A stretch of DNA of 64,000 nt from Lacipirellula limnantheis (GCF_007746075.1 NZ_CP036339.1:5299786-5363785); one strand, 5' to 3'; positions 15,124 to 22,790 are shown, numbered from the stretch's first letter. Notes: generated by a model not told the origin, from the sequence alone. Program-made: numbers and translations.

Positions 15124-15948
15124 TTAGCTCAACGCGGCCGCGCGAATCTTGAGGAGGCGGCGCATGACGGCTTCGATCTCGCCGAGGGGAATCATATTCG
15201 GACCGTCGCTCGGCGACTTGTCGGGCTCGGGGTGGGTCTCGGTGAAGAGGCCATCGGCGCCCAGCGCCATCGCGGCGCGGGCCAGCGGTTCGACCATGGC
15301 GCGATTGCCGCCGGTTTTGTCGCCCAGACCGCCCGGTTCCTGGACGCTGTGGGTGGCGTCGAACACCACCGGGCAGCCGAGGGCCTGCATCATCGGTATC
15401 GAACGCATGTCGCTCACGAGTCGGCCGTAGCCGAAGAAGGTGCCGCGCTCGCAGAGGAGGACGTCCTCGCAGCCCCCCTCCCCTAGTTTGGTGATGACGT
15501 GCCGCATGTCGCCGGGGGCCATGAACTGCCCCTTCTTCACATGGACCGGTTTGCCGGTGCGGGCGGCGGCCGCCAGGAGATCGGTTTGTCGGGCGAGGAA
15601 CGCGGGGATTTGAATCAGGTCGACCACTTCGCCAGCTGGGGCGGCTTGCGACGATTCGTGAATATCGGTGGTGATCGGCAGACCGGTTTTGGTGCGGACA
15701 TCGGCTAGCATCTGCAAGCCGCGTTCGAGGCCTGGGCCGCGGAATGCATTGACGCTCGTGCGGTTGGCCTTGTCGAAGGATGCTTTGAAGACGAGTTGGA
15801 TTTGGATCGCGGCGGCGATGCGTTGCAGGGTCTCGGCGATCTGAAGGGCCGCGGAAAAGTCTTCGAGTACGCAGGGGCCAGCGATCCACAGCAAGGGCTG
15901 ACCGACGCCGCACTGATACGGTCCGATGCGGGCGGGATTGCGAGGCAC
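15124..15948 (-). CDS. kdsA: 3-deoxy-8-phosphooctulonate synthase (KDO-8-phosphate synthase)
   Basis: A 274-residue cytoplasmic enzyme that condenses phosphoenolpyruvate with arabinose-5-phosphate to make KDO-8-P for lipopolysaccharide. The family blocks are in order: IAGPCVLED, FKASFDKANRTS, RGPGLERGLQ, ITTDIHESSQA, QIPAFLARQTDLL, VKKGQFMAPGDM, ERGTFFGYGRLV, DATHSVQEPGG and TETHPEPDKSPSD. The cysteine in AGPCV is the extra metal ligand of the metal-dependent class (Aquifex type), so this enzyme probably needs a divalent metal. The start is a GTG at 15948. It implies an LPS outer membrane. No other KDO genes are adjacent. Confidence 0.95.
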   Translation of the reverse strand: MPRNPARIGPYQCGVGQPLLWIAGPCVLEDFSAALQIAETLQRIAAAIQIQLVFKASFDKANRTSVNAFRGPGLERGLQMLADVRTKTGLPITTDIHESSQAAPAGEVVDLIQIPAFLARQTDLLAAAARTGKPVHVKKGQFMAPGDMRHVITKLGEGGCEDVLLCERGTFFGYGRLVSDMRSIPMMQALGCPVVFDATHSVQEPGGLGDKTGGNRAMVEPLARAAMALGADGLFTETHPEPDKSPSDGPNMIPLGEIEAVMRRLLKIRAAALS

Positions 15949-16362
15949 GGCGGCGATTCCTGCAGACGGGGCTTGGGACGCGAAGCCGCAAGCAACGAAG
16001 GGGGCGAAAGCGTGGCAATATAGCCCGCTCTCTTGTTACGGTCAGCAGCGATCGAAGGTTTGCAAGTTATTTGGCTGGCCGTAAGGAGCTTGCTTATATC
16101 ACTTTATGGCGAGACGAGGGCCTCAACAATCTCAACTTGGGACGGAATTGATGGGACGCGCTAAGCCGCGAGCGGCGGGGAGGCGGATATGCCGCGGGAC
16201 GAGACAGGTGCTGAAGAACGCCGTAGCGAAATCAGTTGATTGCTGGCGCTGTCGCGACGCGTCAAAGCGGCCCGCGCGCTAATTTCGTCTCACACTAAAG
16301 GGTTCACCGCTAGTGACTTGCGTCCGCCGCCGCGCTGCCCAACCGGGGGGAAGCGCAGATGT
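15949..16362. other. Gene-free region upstream of kdsA
   Basis: Over 400 bases without a credible gene. It contains GAGACGA (about 16110) answered by TCGTCTC (about 16285) and small hairpins such as GCCGCGAGCGGC, so folding of a transcript is possible, but no known RNA family signature was found. Confidence 0.4.
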
Positions 16363-16378
16363 TGGCACAACGCATGCA
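16363..16378 (+). promoter_or_regulatory. Candidate sigma54 (-24/-12) promoter
   Basis: TGGCACAACGCATGCA matches the consensus TGGCAC-N5-TTGCA at every position except one (A for the first T), with GG and GC at the correct spacing. The predicted start, about 16389, coincides with the beginning of the structured element at 16387-16537. There is no coding gene downstream on this strand. Confidence 0.45.
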
Positions 16379-16386
16379 TTAACAAG

Positions 16387-16537
16387 GAGACGTTGGCGAG
16401 CGGCGGCAGCTGCTGGTCAACCCAATCTCACTGGCCCGCGGGGCCTCGAACGAAGTTTTGGCGGATCGGTTCACTTGCCCCTGACCGATCTGTCGCAGTC
16501 AAAGTGTCTTTGACTCGTTCGAGGCCCGCTTTTTTTT
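16387..16537 (+). ncRNA. Candidate orphan structured RNA ending in a U8 tail
   Basis: Hand folding gives: a 5' stem GAGA-cg-TTGG with CCAATCTC (16387-16429); then a closing stem of 14 pairs with one bulge, GCGGGGCCTCGAACG (16438-16452) with CGTTCGAGGCCCGC (16516-16529). Inside it lie a hairpin GCG-GATCGGT with ACCGATC-TGT-CGC (16461-16496) and a perfect 8-pair hairpin AGTCAAAG/CTTTGACT with a TGT loop (16497-16515), making a three-way junction. The outer stem is followed directly by eight T (16530-16537), as in an intrinsic terminator. It is about 150 nt. Not recognised as any RNA family known to me. Confidence 0.45.
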
Positions 16538-16566
16538 GCGCTGGTGAGAATGGAACAATGAAGAAT

Positions 16567-16715
16567 TGAACCGCCAAGGAAAAACGGGGAACACTCACCA
16601 CGACGGCACAAAGGACACGACGCAATGCGGATGCAGTGATGCGTACCGTCTAGCTTCGCAGCGATCTTTTTTCTTCGTCTTTCTTACGTCGTGGTCGTTG
16701 TGTCGTCGTGGTTTA
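16567..16715. repeat. Palindromic intergenic repeat, CCGCCAAGGACGCCAAG family, copy 3 (reduced)
   Basis: It begins GAACCGCCAAGGA, loses most of the GCCAAG part, then reads ACACTCACCACGACGGCACA and ends with the inverse arm GTGTCGTCGTGGTTTA. It lacks the right outer arm seen in copies 1 and 2. Confidence 0.75.
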
Positions 16716-16728
16716 ATCTTCTGGGAAA

Positions 16729-16950
16729 TCAGTAGATGATCTCGCGATTTTCTTCTTTGTCGGGCGGGTAGATCACCTGGCGGTTGATGCCGCAGTTGGG
16801 GCACTCGGTGTCCATCCAGACTCCCTCGGCACGGCGGGGATGTCCGGCAGGGAGGGCGCAGATTTCGTTCCAAACGCGAAGGTTGTCTGCAAGGACCGTG
16901 GCGATGTTGCCGCAGACTTCGCAGCGGAGGCGTGGCGGTAGGCGCTTCAT
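16729..16950 (-). CDS. Small zinc-ribbon protein
   Basis: A 73-residue protein from ATG at 16950. It has two CxxC knuckles about 40 residues apart, CEVCGN and CPNCGI, which together form a four-cysteine zinc ribbon. The rest (LADNLRVWNEICALPAGHP, then EGVWMDTE) matches no family I know. Probably a soluble nucleic-acid or protein-binding zinc protein. It stands alone, downstream of the VWA gene on the same strand but 98 bases before that gene's stop. Confidence 0.6.
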   Translation of the reverse strand: MKRLPPRLRCEVCGNIATVLADNLRVWNEICALPAGHPRRAEGVWMDTECPNCGINRQVIYPPDKEENREIIY

Positions 16951-17047
16951 GCTGGAATTATAGCTTTCGGCGGCTGACACGCCTCAAGAGCAGAACAGAT
17001 CGACCACAGAGGGACTGGGGGCAACCGCCAATCGGCTCATCATGGAT

Positions 17048-18547
17048 CTACCGACCGAACTTGAACGGCTTTACGTTGCGACCCCAAACGGCCCCGGGGG
17101 TCTCGTTGTGGTAGGGGCGCGGCTGCCGGCGCGAGAGGTCGCGCATCTCCGGCGGAATCTCTGACTCGGTAAAATCGCCGCGGTTGGCCTCGGCGATCAT
17201 CTGCAGATTCTTCCGCCCGGCGACGCTGCCGTTCATGCCGACGGCGAACGTGTGGATCGGGAAGTTGCGCGACTCGGCTTTCATCAGCACGCGGAATTTG
17301 TTTTCGCCCTGGATGCGACCGTCGCTGAGGAGAAAGACCGTGTCGGGTTCGATGCTCGCGGCGGCGATGACGGCCTCCTCCACCGAATCTCCCAGGCAGA
17401 GTTCGACGGTATCGAGCCATTCGGCCACGAGCTTCTTGTTCGACTTGGTGGGGCGGAGGTAGCGCTCGACCGGGTTGGGATAGAGCAGCGGGTAGACGGC
17501 GTCGCTGTGGAAAATGACGTAGAACTCCTGGTCTGCCTTGAGCGAGTCGAGACAGCGGAGGAGTTCGGCGATCACTGTTTCAAGTCGACCTCCTTGCATG
17601 CTGCCGGAGTTGTCGAGGACGAAGACGATGCGGCGGCCGGCGATCTCGCTGCCGAAAAACTTGGCGGTCGGGGCGCCGCCGAGTCCTGAGCCAAAGGCGC
17701 CCGTGCCGGTTCCGCCCTCGACGCCCAGCATGGAGCCGATCTCTCCCAGCGGGCCGCCTCCTCCTGGCGTGCCGGCTGGCAGCGTGTCGCCGGGAACATC
17801 GAGGCCCGTGCCGAGATTTCCCGCGGCCGAGAAGCCGCCAATGGCGGCCTGCCCCGGGTCGATCAGTTCCGCGGGCAGATCGTCGACGACGATCGCACCG
17901 ACGTCTCCTGAAAGCTCGGGCAGCGCGGCTTCCTGAAACGCGACCTCCTCCAATTCGTCTGGCGACGGGGTGAACAGCATCTCCAGCTCGGGCGGTCGCT
18001 TCACGGTGGCGAGGCTGACGGTGGCGAGCAGAGCGAGCATCGTCAGGTGGACGCTGAGACTGGCGAACCAGGCGGGGAGCGAGCGGCGACGAGGCGCGGT
18101 ATGGAGCGCCAGCGGCGAAGTCGGGACCAACGGCTCGGCGCCGAGTGCTGCGGACGCCTCATCTGCGGGGGGAGCTTCGGTTAGCGACTCTTCGAGCGCG
18201 GTAGCTTGGCACTGGGACGCAGGAGCCAGCAAGCTACCGTCCGCTTCAAGTGAACTCGCGTCAACATCAATATCAACGTCGCGGGGCAGCGGCTGTGCCG
18301 GTTGCGTGTGAGCCGGCGGCACGTTGTGCGACCGCGGGCGAGCTTTCGCAGCACGCTGCGGCGAAGCATCAACGAGCGCGGTGGCGTCGCCCACGCCGGT
18401 GGGGCGGCCGGCCGTCACTTCAAAGATGAAGCTGCGCAGCCGTTCAAAAGCCGACGGAAGTTCAGCCGGCCCCGGCGATGCGCTCAATGCGGACAGGGAC
18501 TGCGGCGCATTGGCCTGAGCGTCGTTGGTCGTCGGACGGGTCGACAT
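17048..18547 (-). CDS. VWA-domain protein with a single membrane helix
   Basis: A 499-residue protein. A low-complexity N-terminal half (residues 1-155, rich in Ala, Pro and Ser) precedes a membrane helix (about 158-181, ASLSVHLTMLALLATVSL). A Gly-rich linker (about 235-295) leads to a von Willebrand factor A domain with the metal-binding MIDAS motif DNSGSM (312-317), a later conserved Asp in VFLLSDGRI, and FAVGMNG. VWA domains bind partner proteins through a metal ion. The domain should lie in the periplasm. No MoxR-type ATPase is adjacent. The type is common in planctomycetes and of unknown function. Confidence 0.85.
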   Translation of the reverse strand: MSTRPTTNDAQANAPQSLSALSASPGPAELPSAFERLRSFIFEVTAGRPTGVGDATALVDASPQRAAKARPRSHNVPPAHTQPAQPLPRDVDIDVDASSLEADGSLLAPASQCQATALEESLTEAPPADEASAALGAEPLVPTSPLALHTAPRRRSLPAWFASLSVHLTMLALLATVSLATVKRPPELEMLFTPSPDELEEVAFQEAALPELSGDVGAIVVDDLPAELIDPGQAAIGGFSAAGNLGTGLDVPGDTLPAGTPGGGGPLGEIGSMLGVEGGTGTGAFGSGLGGAPTAKFFGSEIAGRRIVFVLDNSGSMQGGRLETVIAELLRCLDSLKADQEFYVIFHSDAVYPLLYPNPVERYLRPTKSNKKLVAEWLDTVELCLGDSVEEAVIAAASIEPDTVFLLSDGRIQGENKFRVLMKAESRNFPIHTFAVGMNGSVAGRKNLQMIAEANRGDFTESEIPPEMRDLSRRQPRPYHNETPGAVWGRNVKPFKFGR

Positions 18548-18705
18548 CGTCGGGACGCAGGAAGTCGCGAGCTGACGCCCAGTGCTTCCTGCGGGCTACG
18601 ATCCGGGCCCGAGAATAACACAGATCGAGAATAGTTGAAAGCAAAAATCTACGGATATCCCGTCTGTGGAATGGCGCCGAGGGACTTGGCCTCCCGTCGC
18701 GACGC

Positions 18706-19113
18706 CTACTTGCTCTGCAGGTCGAAATTCTGCTCTTGGACCGAGCCGTCGACCGTCAGCTTAAGCTCGCTGCTGACGTTATATTTGGCGGGGAGGAGCT
18801 CGACGACCGTGTCGACGGTGGGGCTGTCGGGGGTATCGTACATCTTCTTTTTGCCGGTCACCTTCGGGGCGCGAACTTCGACCCGTTTTTCGCCGGGCGG
18901 GACGAGGGCCTCGAATTGGCCGGCGGTGACCGTCGCCTCGGCGGAGGGAACGCTTTGATCAACGGCGACGAAGAGGATTTGGCCGGTGGCCAACGGCTGG
19001 CCGTCGAGGGTGACCTTTCCCTTGACTGTTCCGCCGGCGGGTTTGGACGAGCAGCCGGCTAGGACTACCGTGACGAGGATGGCGACAACCACTCTGGCAG
19101 CAGAGGCAAACAT
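18706..19113 (-). CDS. Transthyretin-like lipoprotein
   Basis: A 135-residue protein from ATG at 19113. A signal peptide with lipobox VLAGC is followed by a beta-sandwich module, VKGKVTLDGQPLATGQILFV, then VTAGQFEALVPPGEKRVEV and VELLPAKYN. This is the carboxypeptidase-regulatory/transthyretin-like domain found in many planctomycete lipoproteins. Such genes very often sit directly after a DUF1559 gene, as here: the DUF1559 stop is 49 bases upstream, so both probably form one transcript. Function unknown; presumed part of a surface structure. Confidence 0.8.
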   Translation of the reverse strand: MFASAARVVVAILVTVVLAGCSSKPAGGTVKGKVTLDGQPLATGQILFVAVDQSVPSAEATVTAGQFEALVPPGEKRVEVRAPKVTGKKKMYDTPDSPTVDTVVELLPAKYNVSSELKLTVDGSVQEQNFDLQSK

Positions 19114-19162
19114 CGCGCGAGGTCTCTTCTCTGAGGACAAGCAGGAACGCGAATGAACGCAA

Positions 19163-20119
19163 CTATTCGGTGATCACTTCTTCGCCGTTCATCGTGCCCA
19201 TCGCCTGCCAGGCAGTGGGGGCGATACCATCCTGGATAAAACGCACCGATCCATCCGCGAATGCGGCATAGACGCCGCCCGGATGATTGCTCCGCGCTGC
19301 CTTGTGGGACGCAGATGATCCTGCACTAGTGTAAGGCGGATCCGAGGGGTCGATGGGTGATGGGACAAAAGGCGAGACATCAGCTACAGTCGTGTTCGGC
19401 GTATTGATTGTCATAAACATTGTGCAAGGATCGTCGTCGTTCAGCCAATCGCCACGAATATCGAAGTCTTCGTCAGCGTTGGGGAAGACGACCTCGGAAA
19501 GCAGCATCGTGTTGGAGGTGCCGTCGGTGAATTCGGCGAACTTTGTGGTTCGTGGTTTCGAGCGATCTTTGAAATCCTTCCACCCGAAGGGCGCGAGAGC
19601 AATTTGCTTTCCTGCCGTTTCCATTTGAGTTAACGTCTGATCGTGCGGAACTTTGAAAGTTCCCCAATTGAGCGCATAATTGCCGCGCGCCCGCCAATAG
19701 ATATCGCCCTTCCAGAGAGCGCCCGGACGATCACTAGGACAAAAGTAAATCGGCGCGGTCTGGGCATAGATGCCCTTGGTGGTGGAAGTGTAAGTATTGG
19801 GCTGCTCGTAGAAGTGCTTCGTCTCGTCGAAGACAACGGCCATACTTTGATTTTCGACGTAGGGCCACGTATAGACGACCCACACTCGACGTGGGTTCGG
19901 TCGGTTCCCCTCGGGCAGGGCCTTCTTGGCATCGTGATGATTCTGCATCGCCAGTGCCCACTGGCGGATGGCATTCTGGCACGACATCCGCCGCGCCGCT
20001 TCGCGGGCTGCTTGCACTGCCGGCAACAGCAGGGCGACCAGGACGCCGATGATCGCAATGACGACCAGCAGTTCGACCAGCGTGAAGCCGGATGCCGATT
20101 GGCGACGAGAGTTCCGCAT
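19163..20119 (-). CDS. DUF1559 protein with type IV pilin-like N terminus
   Basis: A 318-residue protein from ATG at 20119. The leader MRNSRRQSASG is followed by the prepilin cleavage and helix motif FTLVELLVVIAIIGVLVALL, then PAVQAAREAARRMSCQN, the hallmark of DUF1559. The C terminus shows the usual HPGGVYAAFADGSVRFI motif. The family is greatly expanded in planctomycetes; a prepilin peptidase should cleave after the Gly, giving a pseudopilin-like surface or periplasmic protein. Paired with the lipoprotein gene downstream. Confidence 0.95.
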   Translation of the reverse strand: MRNSRRQSASGFTLVELLVVIAIIGVLVALLLPAVQAAREAARRMSCQNAIRQWALAMQNHHDAKKALPEGNRPNPRRVWVVYTWPYVENQSMAVVFDETKHFYEQPNTYTSTTKGIYAQTAPIYFCPSDRPGALWKGDIYWRARGNYALNWGTFKVPHDQTLTQMETAGKQIALAPFGWKDFKDRSKPRTTKFAEFTDGTSNTMLLSEVVFPNADEDFDIRGDWLNDDDPCTMFMTINTPNTTVADVSPFVPSPIDPSDPPYTSAGSSASHKAARSNHPGGVYAAFADGSVRFIQDGIAPTAWQAMGTMNGEEVITE

Positions 20120-20405
20120 GGTTGGGAGACTCCAAGAGTCGTGGCGAAAAGAGTGGGCGGTCCTCGGGCCGCTGAGCGGGCTAAGGCCCATGTGCTATCG
20201 TACACGCGCGGCCGCCGATCGGGGACGATTTATTCTTATCCGTCGCGGCCATCTGCGGAAGTAGGCAAGATGGGCTTTCGGTACGTCCGTAAGTCGGCCG
20301 CGGCGCTGCCTTTCGCATCTGAAGGCGGCCAGACAGGCAACTTCAAACGCTCGGGCTGGCATCGGCTTGTTCAACCTGACGCCGCTGACAGGCGATGGAA
20401 TTCAT

Positions 20406-20442
20406 TGAATCAATGCTCGGCTACGCTCCGATAATTGATTCA
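20406..20442. promoter_or_regulatory. Inverted repeat upstream of the halogenase-like gene
   Basis: TGAATCAAT is answered perfectly by ATTGATTCA after 19 bases. It could be an operator pair or an RNA hairpin. No known regulator site is matched. Confidence 0.35.
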
Positions 20443-20468
20443 TCCACGAAATTTTGCCCAGGCGGCGC

Positions 20469-20505
20469 CGTCGCGTGATGGTACGTCGCGTGATAGCACG
20501 TCGCG
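20469..20505. repeat. 15-bp tandem repeat before the halogenase-like gene
   Basis: CGTCGCGTGATGGTA, then CGTCGCGTGATAGCA, then CGTCGCG of a third unit. The two full units differ at two positions. The array ends 55 bases before the start codon, a typical place for regulator binding. Confidence 0.65.
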
Positions 20506-20559
20506 GCGAAGCCTGGCAAGCGTCTACTCTCTCCCCCTTTTCGCAAGGAAGCGAAGTCG

Positions 20560-21663
20560 ATGAATCTCCATCCGAAGGTCCGGCCGATGTGGCAACGGGC
20601 GATCGCGCTGCCGATCCTCACCATGCTGATGATTTACAAGGCGACGCGGCTGCCGACGTTTTTCTTCCCACGGGACATTCGCAACATCATCAAGCACTGG
20701 GATTTTAGGGTTTACTGGGTCTTGATCAGTTCGGGGCTGACCCGGGCGTACATCGATCAGCCGTGCGAGTTCAAGGTTCCGGAGAATTGCCAGCCGAAGG
20801 TTGTCGTCGACCCGAAGTGGCGACTGACCGAAAAGCAGCTGCGGCAGTTCTACGAGGACGGGTTCATCGGGCCGCTGGACGCCTTCGACCCGGCGGAAAT
20901 GGCCGACTTCCGGAAGGATATGCTCGACGCCGAGAAGTCGGTGTCGAAGACTTACGGGTTCGTCACGCCGCGCGACCGGCATTTCGAGAACCCGCGTTTG
21001 TGGGGCTACATGAAGCACCCGGCGATCACTGAACGGTTGGCGCAAATCTTGGGTCCCGATCTCAACGTCTGGCGGACCCAGATGTTCCATAAGCCGCCCA
21101 AGGCCCCGGCGATTCAGTTCCACCAGGCAAGCACCTTCATGGTGGAAGATTACCAAGTGCCGGCGCTCCACCCGGCGAACCGCAACGAGATTTTCCAACT
21201 AACCGTCTGGATCGCCGTGGACGACGCGACGCTCGAGAACGGCTGTCTCGACTTCGTCAAGGGAAGCCACAGCTCGATCCGCACGATCAAGTTCGGCGGC
21301 GAAGAGGGCTTCTACAACGCGGCCTACTCGTTGGAATACGAACGCGACCCCAGCAAGGTCGTGCGCGTGCCGTGCAAGTCGGGCCAGTTCATCATCTTCA
21401 TGGAGCGTTGCATCCATGGATCGCAGGCGAACACGACCGATCGGCATCGGTTGGCGTTCAACCTGCGGGCGATTCCGACCAACGTCGCGGTATACCCCGG
21501 CGTGAAGAAGTACCGCAGCGTCTACAACGGCGGCAAATATCACCTCGACAACTGGGGCGTCGTCTCGCTCCGCGGCGAGGATCGCTACATGCTGAGCCGC
21601 ACGAAGAAGCTGGCCGATCCTTCTTACGACTCGCAAGGGTTGCCGCTGCGGAAGGCTGCCTAG
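20560..21663 (+). CDS. Non-heme iron, 2-oxoglutarate-dependent halogenase homologue (SyrB2/chlorinating-enzyme type)
   Basis: A 367-residue member of the phytanoyl-CoA dioxygenase superfamily. The iron-binding motif reads HQA (His188-Gln189-Ala190), not the usual HxD/E; the distal ligand is His286 in RCIHGS, with Arg297 and Arg303 after it. Ala replacing the carboxylate, to leave room for a halide, is the hallmark of SyrB2 (H116-x-A118, H235, R254, from memory). Wider similarity to SyrB2 as remembered: LTEKQLRQFYEDGFIGPLDA, LGPDLNVWRTQMF, LTVWIAVDDATLENGCLDF, KSGQFIIF and NVAVYPG. Residues 1-85 are an extra N-terminal region with a hydrophobic stretch (IALPILTMLMIYKA) absent from SyrB2. AAGGAAG precedes the ATG. 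The substrate is unknown, and no carrier protein or NRPS is in the window. Confidence 0.82.
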   Translation: MNLHPKVRPMWQRAIALPILTMLMIYKATRLPTFFFPRDIRNIIKHWDFRVYWVLISSGLTRAYIDQPCEFKVPENCQPKVVVDPKWRLTEKQLRQFYEDGFIGPLDAFDPAEMADFRKDMLDAEKSVSKTYGFVTPRDRHFENPRLWGYMKHPAITERLAQILGPDLNVWRTQMFHKPPKAPAIQFHQASTFMVEDYQVPALHPANRNEIFQLTVWIAVDDATLENGCLDFVKGSHSSIRTIKFGGEEGFYNAAYSLEYERDPSKVVRVPCKSGQFIIFMERCIHGSQANTTDRHRLAFNLRAIPTNVAVYPGVKKYRSVYNGGKYHLDNWGVVSLRGEDRYMLSRTKKLADPSYDSQGLPLRKAA

Positions 21664-21694
21664 CCGTCGACGGAACAACTCGCGGAGACACCGA

Positions 21695-21732
21695 ACAGCC
21701 CCGACCGATCACGGTCGGGGCTGTTTTTGTTT
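21695..21732 (+). terminator. Intrinsic terminator after the halogenase-like gene
   Basis: A perfect 12-bp stem ACAGCCCCGACC/GGTCGGGGCTGT with loop GATCAC is followed by TTTTGTTT. It separates this gene from the SDR downstream, which probably has its own promoter or depends on read-through. Confidence 0.9.
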
Positions 21733-21811
21733 GGTTGCCGCGCTGAAGTGGCCGATAAATGACGGGCAGCGCGCTACCGGCGCCGGTTGCGATCAAGGGG
21801 GGCCTTGGCAG

Positions 21812-22660
21812 ATGCGACAGATTCGTGGGAAGACCGCGCTGGTCACCGGCGCCGCGTCGGGCATCGGGCGCGCAATCGCCCTGCGACTGGCGGAGGAAGG
21901 GGCGCGGCTTTACTTGCTGGACGTGAATCCCGTGGCGCTGGCGAGCGCCGTCGGCGAGGCGAAGGCCCGCGGCGTCGACGTCGTCGGACGCCATTGCGAT
22001 TTGAGTCAGCCCGCACAGATTTCGGCGGCGGTCGGCCACCTGCTTGACCAGTGGGGCGGCGTCGACGTGCTGGTGAATAACGCCGGCATCACCTACTACG
22101 GCCGCACGCACAAAATGGCGGCCGAGCATTGGGACCAGTTGCTGGCGATCAACTTGCAAGCGCCGATCCAGTTGATTCGCGAATTGCTCCCGACGCTGCT
22201 CTCCCGCGACGAAGCGCACATCCTCAACGTGGCGAGCATTTGTGGGTTGGTCGGCATGAGCCGAGTCGCAGCTTACACGACGAGCAAGTTTGCCCTGGTC
22301 GGACTGAGCGAAACCTTGCGGGCCGAATACTCACGCCAAGGAATCGGCGTGACGGCGCTCTGCCCGGGCTTGGTCGACACGAACCTGTTCGCCGCGGCGC
22401 CGCGCGGAACGGATATCAACGAGAATAAGCAGCCGCCGCGATGGCTGCTGGCGACGCCCGAAACGATCGCCAACCGAGCAGTCCGAGCCATTTACAAGAA
22501 TCACGGCATCGTGGTGGTTCAGCCTTATGCCAGGCTGACCTACCTTGTGAAGCGCTGGGCGCCGGGACTGCTGGATCTGGGGAATCGCCTGCGGCGGCGG
22601 AAGCAGGGGCCCGACAAGCACCGCGTGGCGAAGCCCGAAGAGAAGCGGCGAGCAGCGTAA
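21812..22660 (+). CDS. Short-chain dehydrogenase/reductase
   Basis: A 282-residue NAD(P)-dependent SDR from ATG at 21812, with a GGGGGG ribosome binding site 12 bases upstream. The cofactor motif is TGAASGIG (residues about 13-20), followed by LLDVN, NNAG, the catalytic Ser in NVASICG and YTTSK with Tyr and Lys. The C-terminal 60 residues are extended, rich in Arg and Lys, and include a hydrophobic piece (YLVKRWAPGLLDLG), suggesting membrane contact as in some lipid or sterol SDRs. It lies 148 bases after the halogenase-like gene but beyond a strong terminator, so a shared pathway is only a possibility. Confidence 0.88.
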   Translation: MRQIRGKTALVTGAASGIGRAIALRLAEEGARLYLLDVNPVALASAVGEAKARGVDVVGRHCDLSQPAQISAAVGHLLDQWGGVDVLVNNAGITYYGRTHKMAAEHWDQLLAINLQAPIQLIRELLPTLLSRDEAHILNVASICGLVGMSRVAAYTTSKFALVGLSETLRAEYSRQGIGVTALCPGLVDTNLFAAAPRGTDINENKQPPRWLLATPETIANRAVRAIYKNHGIVVVQPYARLTYLVKRWAPGLLDLGNRLRRRKQGPDKHRVAKPEEKRRAA

Positions 22661-22742
22661 TTGCCGGGCCGAACATCGCCGACGATCACCCTGCTGTTTT
22701 GCTGCTCTCCATGGGGCAGTTAGGGTGATTGACGCCAAGTAG

Positions 22743-22790
22743 CAGGGTTCCAACCCCTCCCCAGCCCTCCCCGCAAGGGGGAGGGAGCCA
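22743..22790. repeat. C/G-run stem-loop repeat, copy 2
   Basis: CAGGGTTCCAACCCCTCCCC continues to CCCGCAAGGGGGAGGGAGCC. It matches the element at 2962-3010 with few differences. Confidence 0.8.

Larger units (their letters stand above)
20120..20559. other. Divergent regulatory region upstream of the halogenase-like gene
   Basis: 440 bases between the DUF1559 gene and the halogenase-like gene. It holds a 9-bp inverted repeat (20406-20442) and a 15-bp tandem repeat (20469-20505), both within 155 bases of the halogenase start. No coding frame is credible. Confidence 0.55.

Noticed and set aside
16510..16530. tRNA T-arm-like GTTCGAGGCCC
   Set aside because: The bases are paired in a long closing stem of another structure, and no acceptor, D or anticodon arm can be drawn.
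16080..16540. RNase P RNA, tmRNA or 6S RNA in the gene-free region
   Set aside because: The conserved RNase P core sequences, a tmRNA tag-reading frame or CCA end, and a 6S-type bubble were looked for and not found.
20560..21663. Ordinary phytanoyl-CoA dioxygenase/hydroxylase
   Set aside because: The iron site has HxA instead of HxD/E, and the flanking blocks resemble SyrB2 as I remember it, so the generic label would hide the more specific reading.
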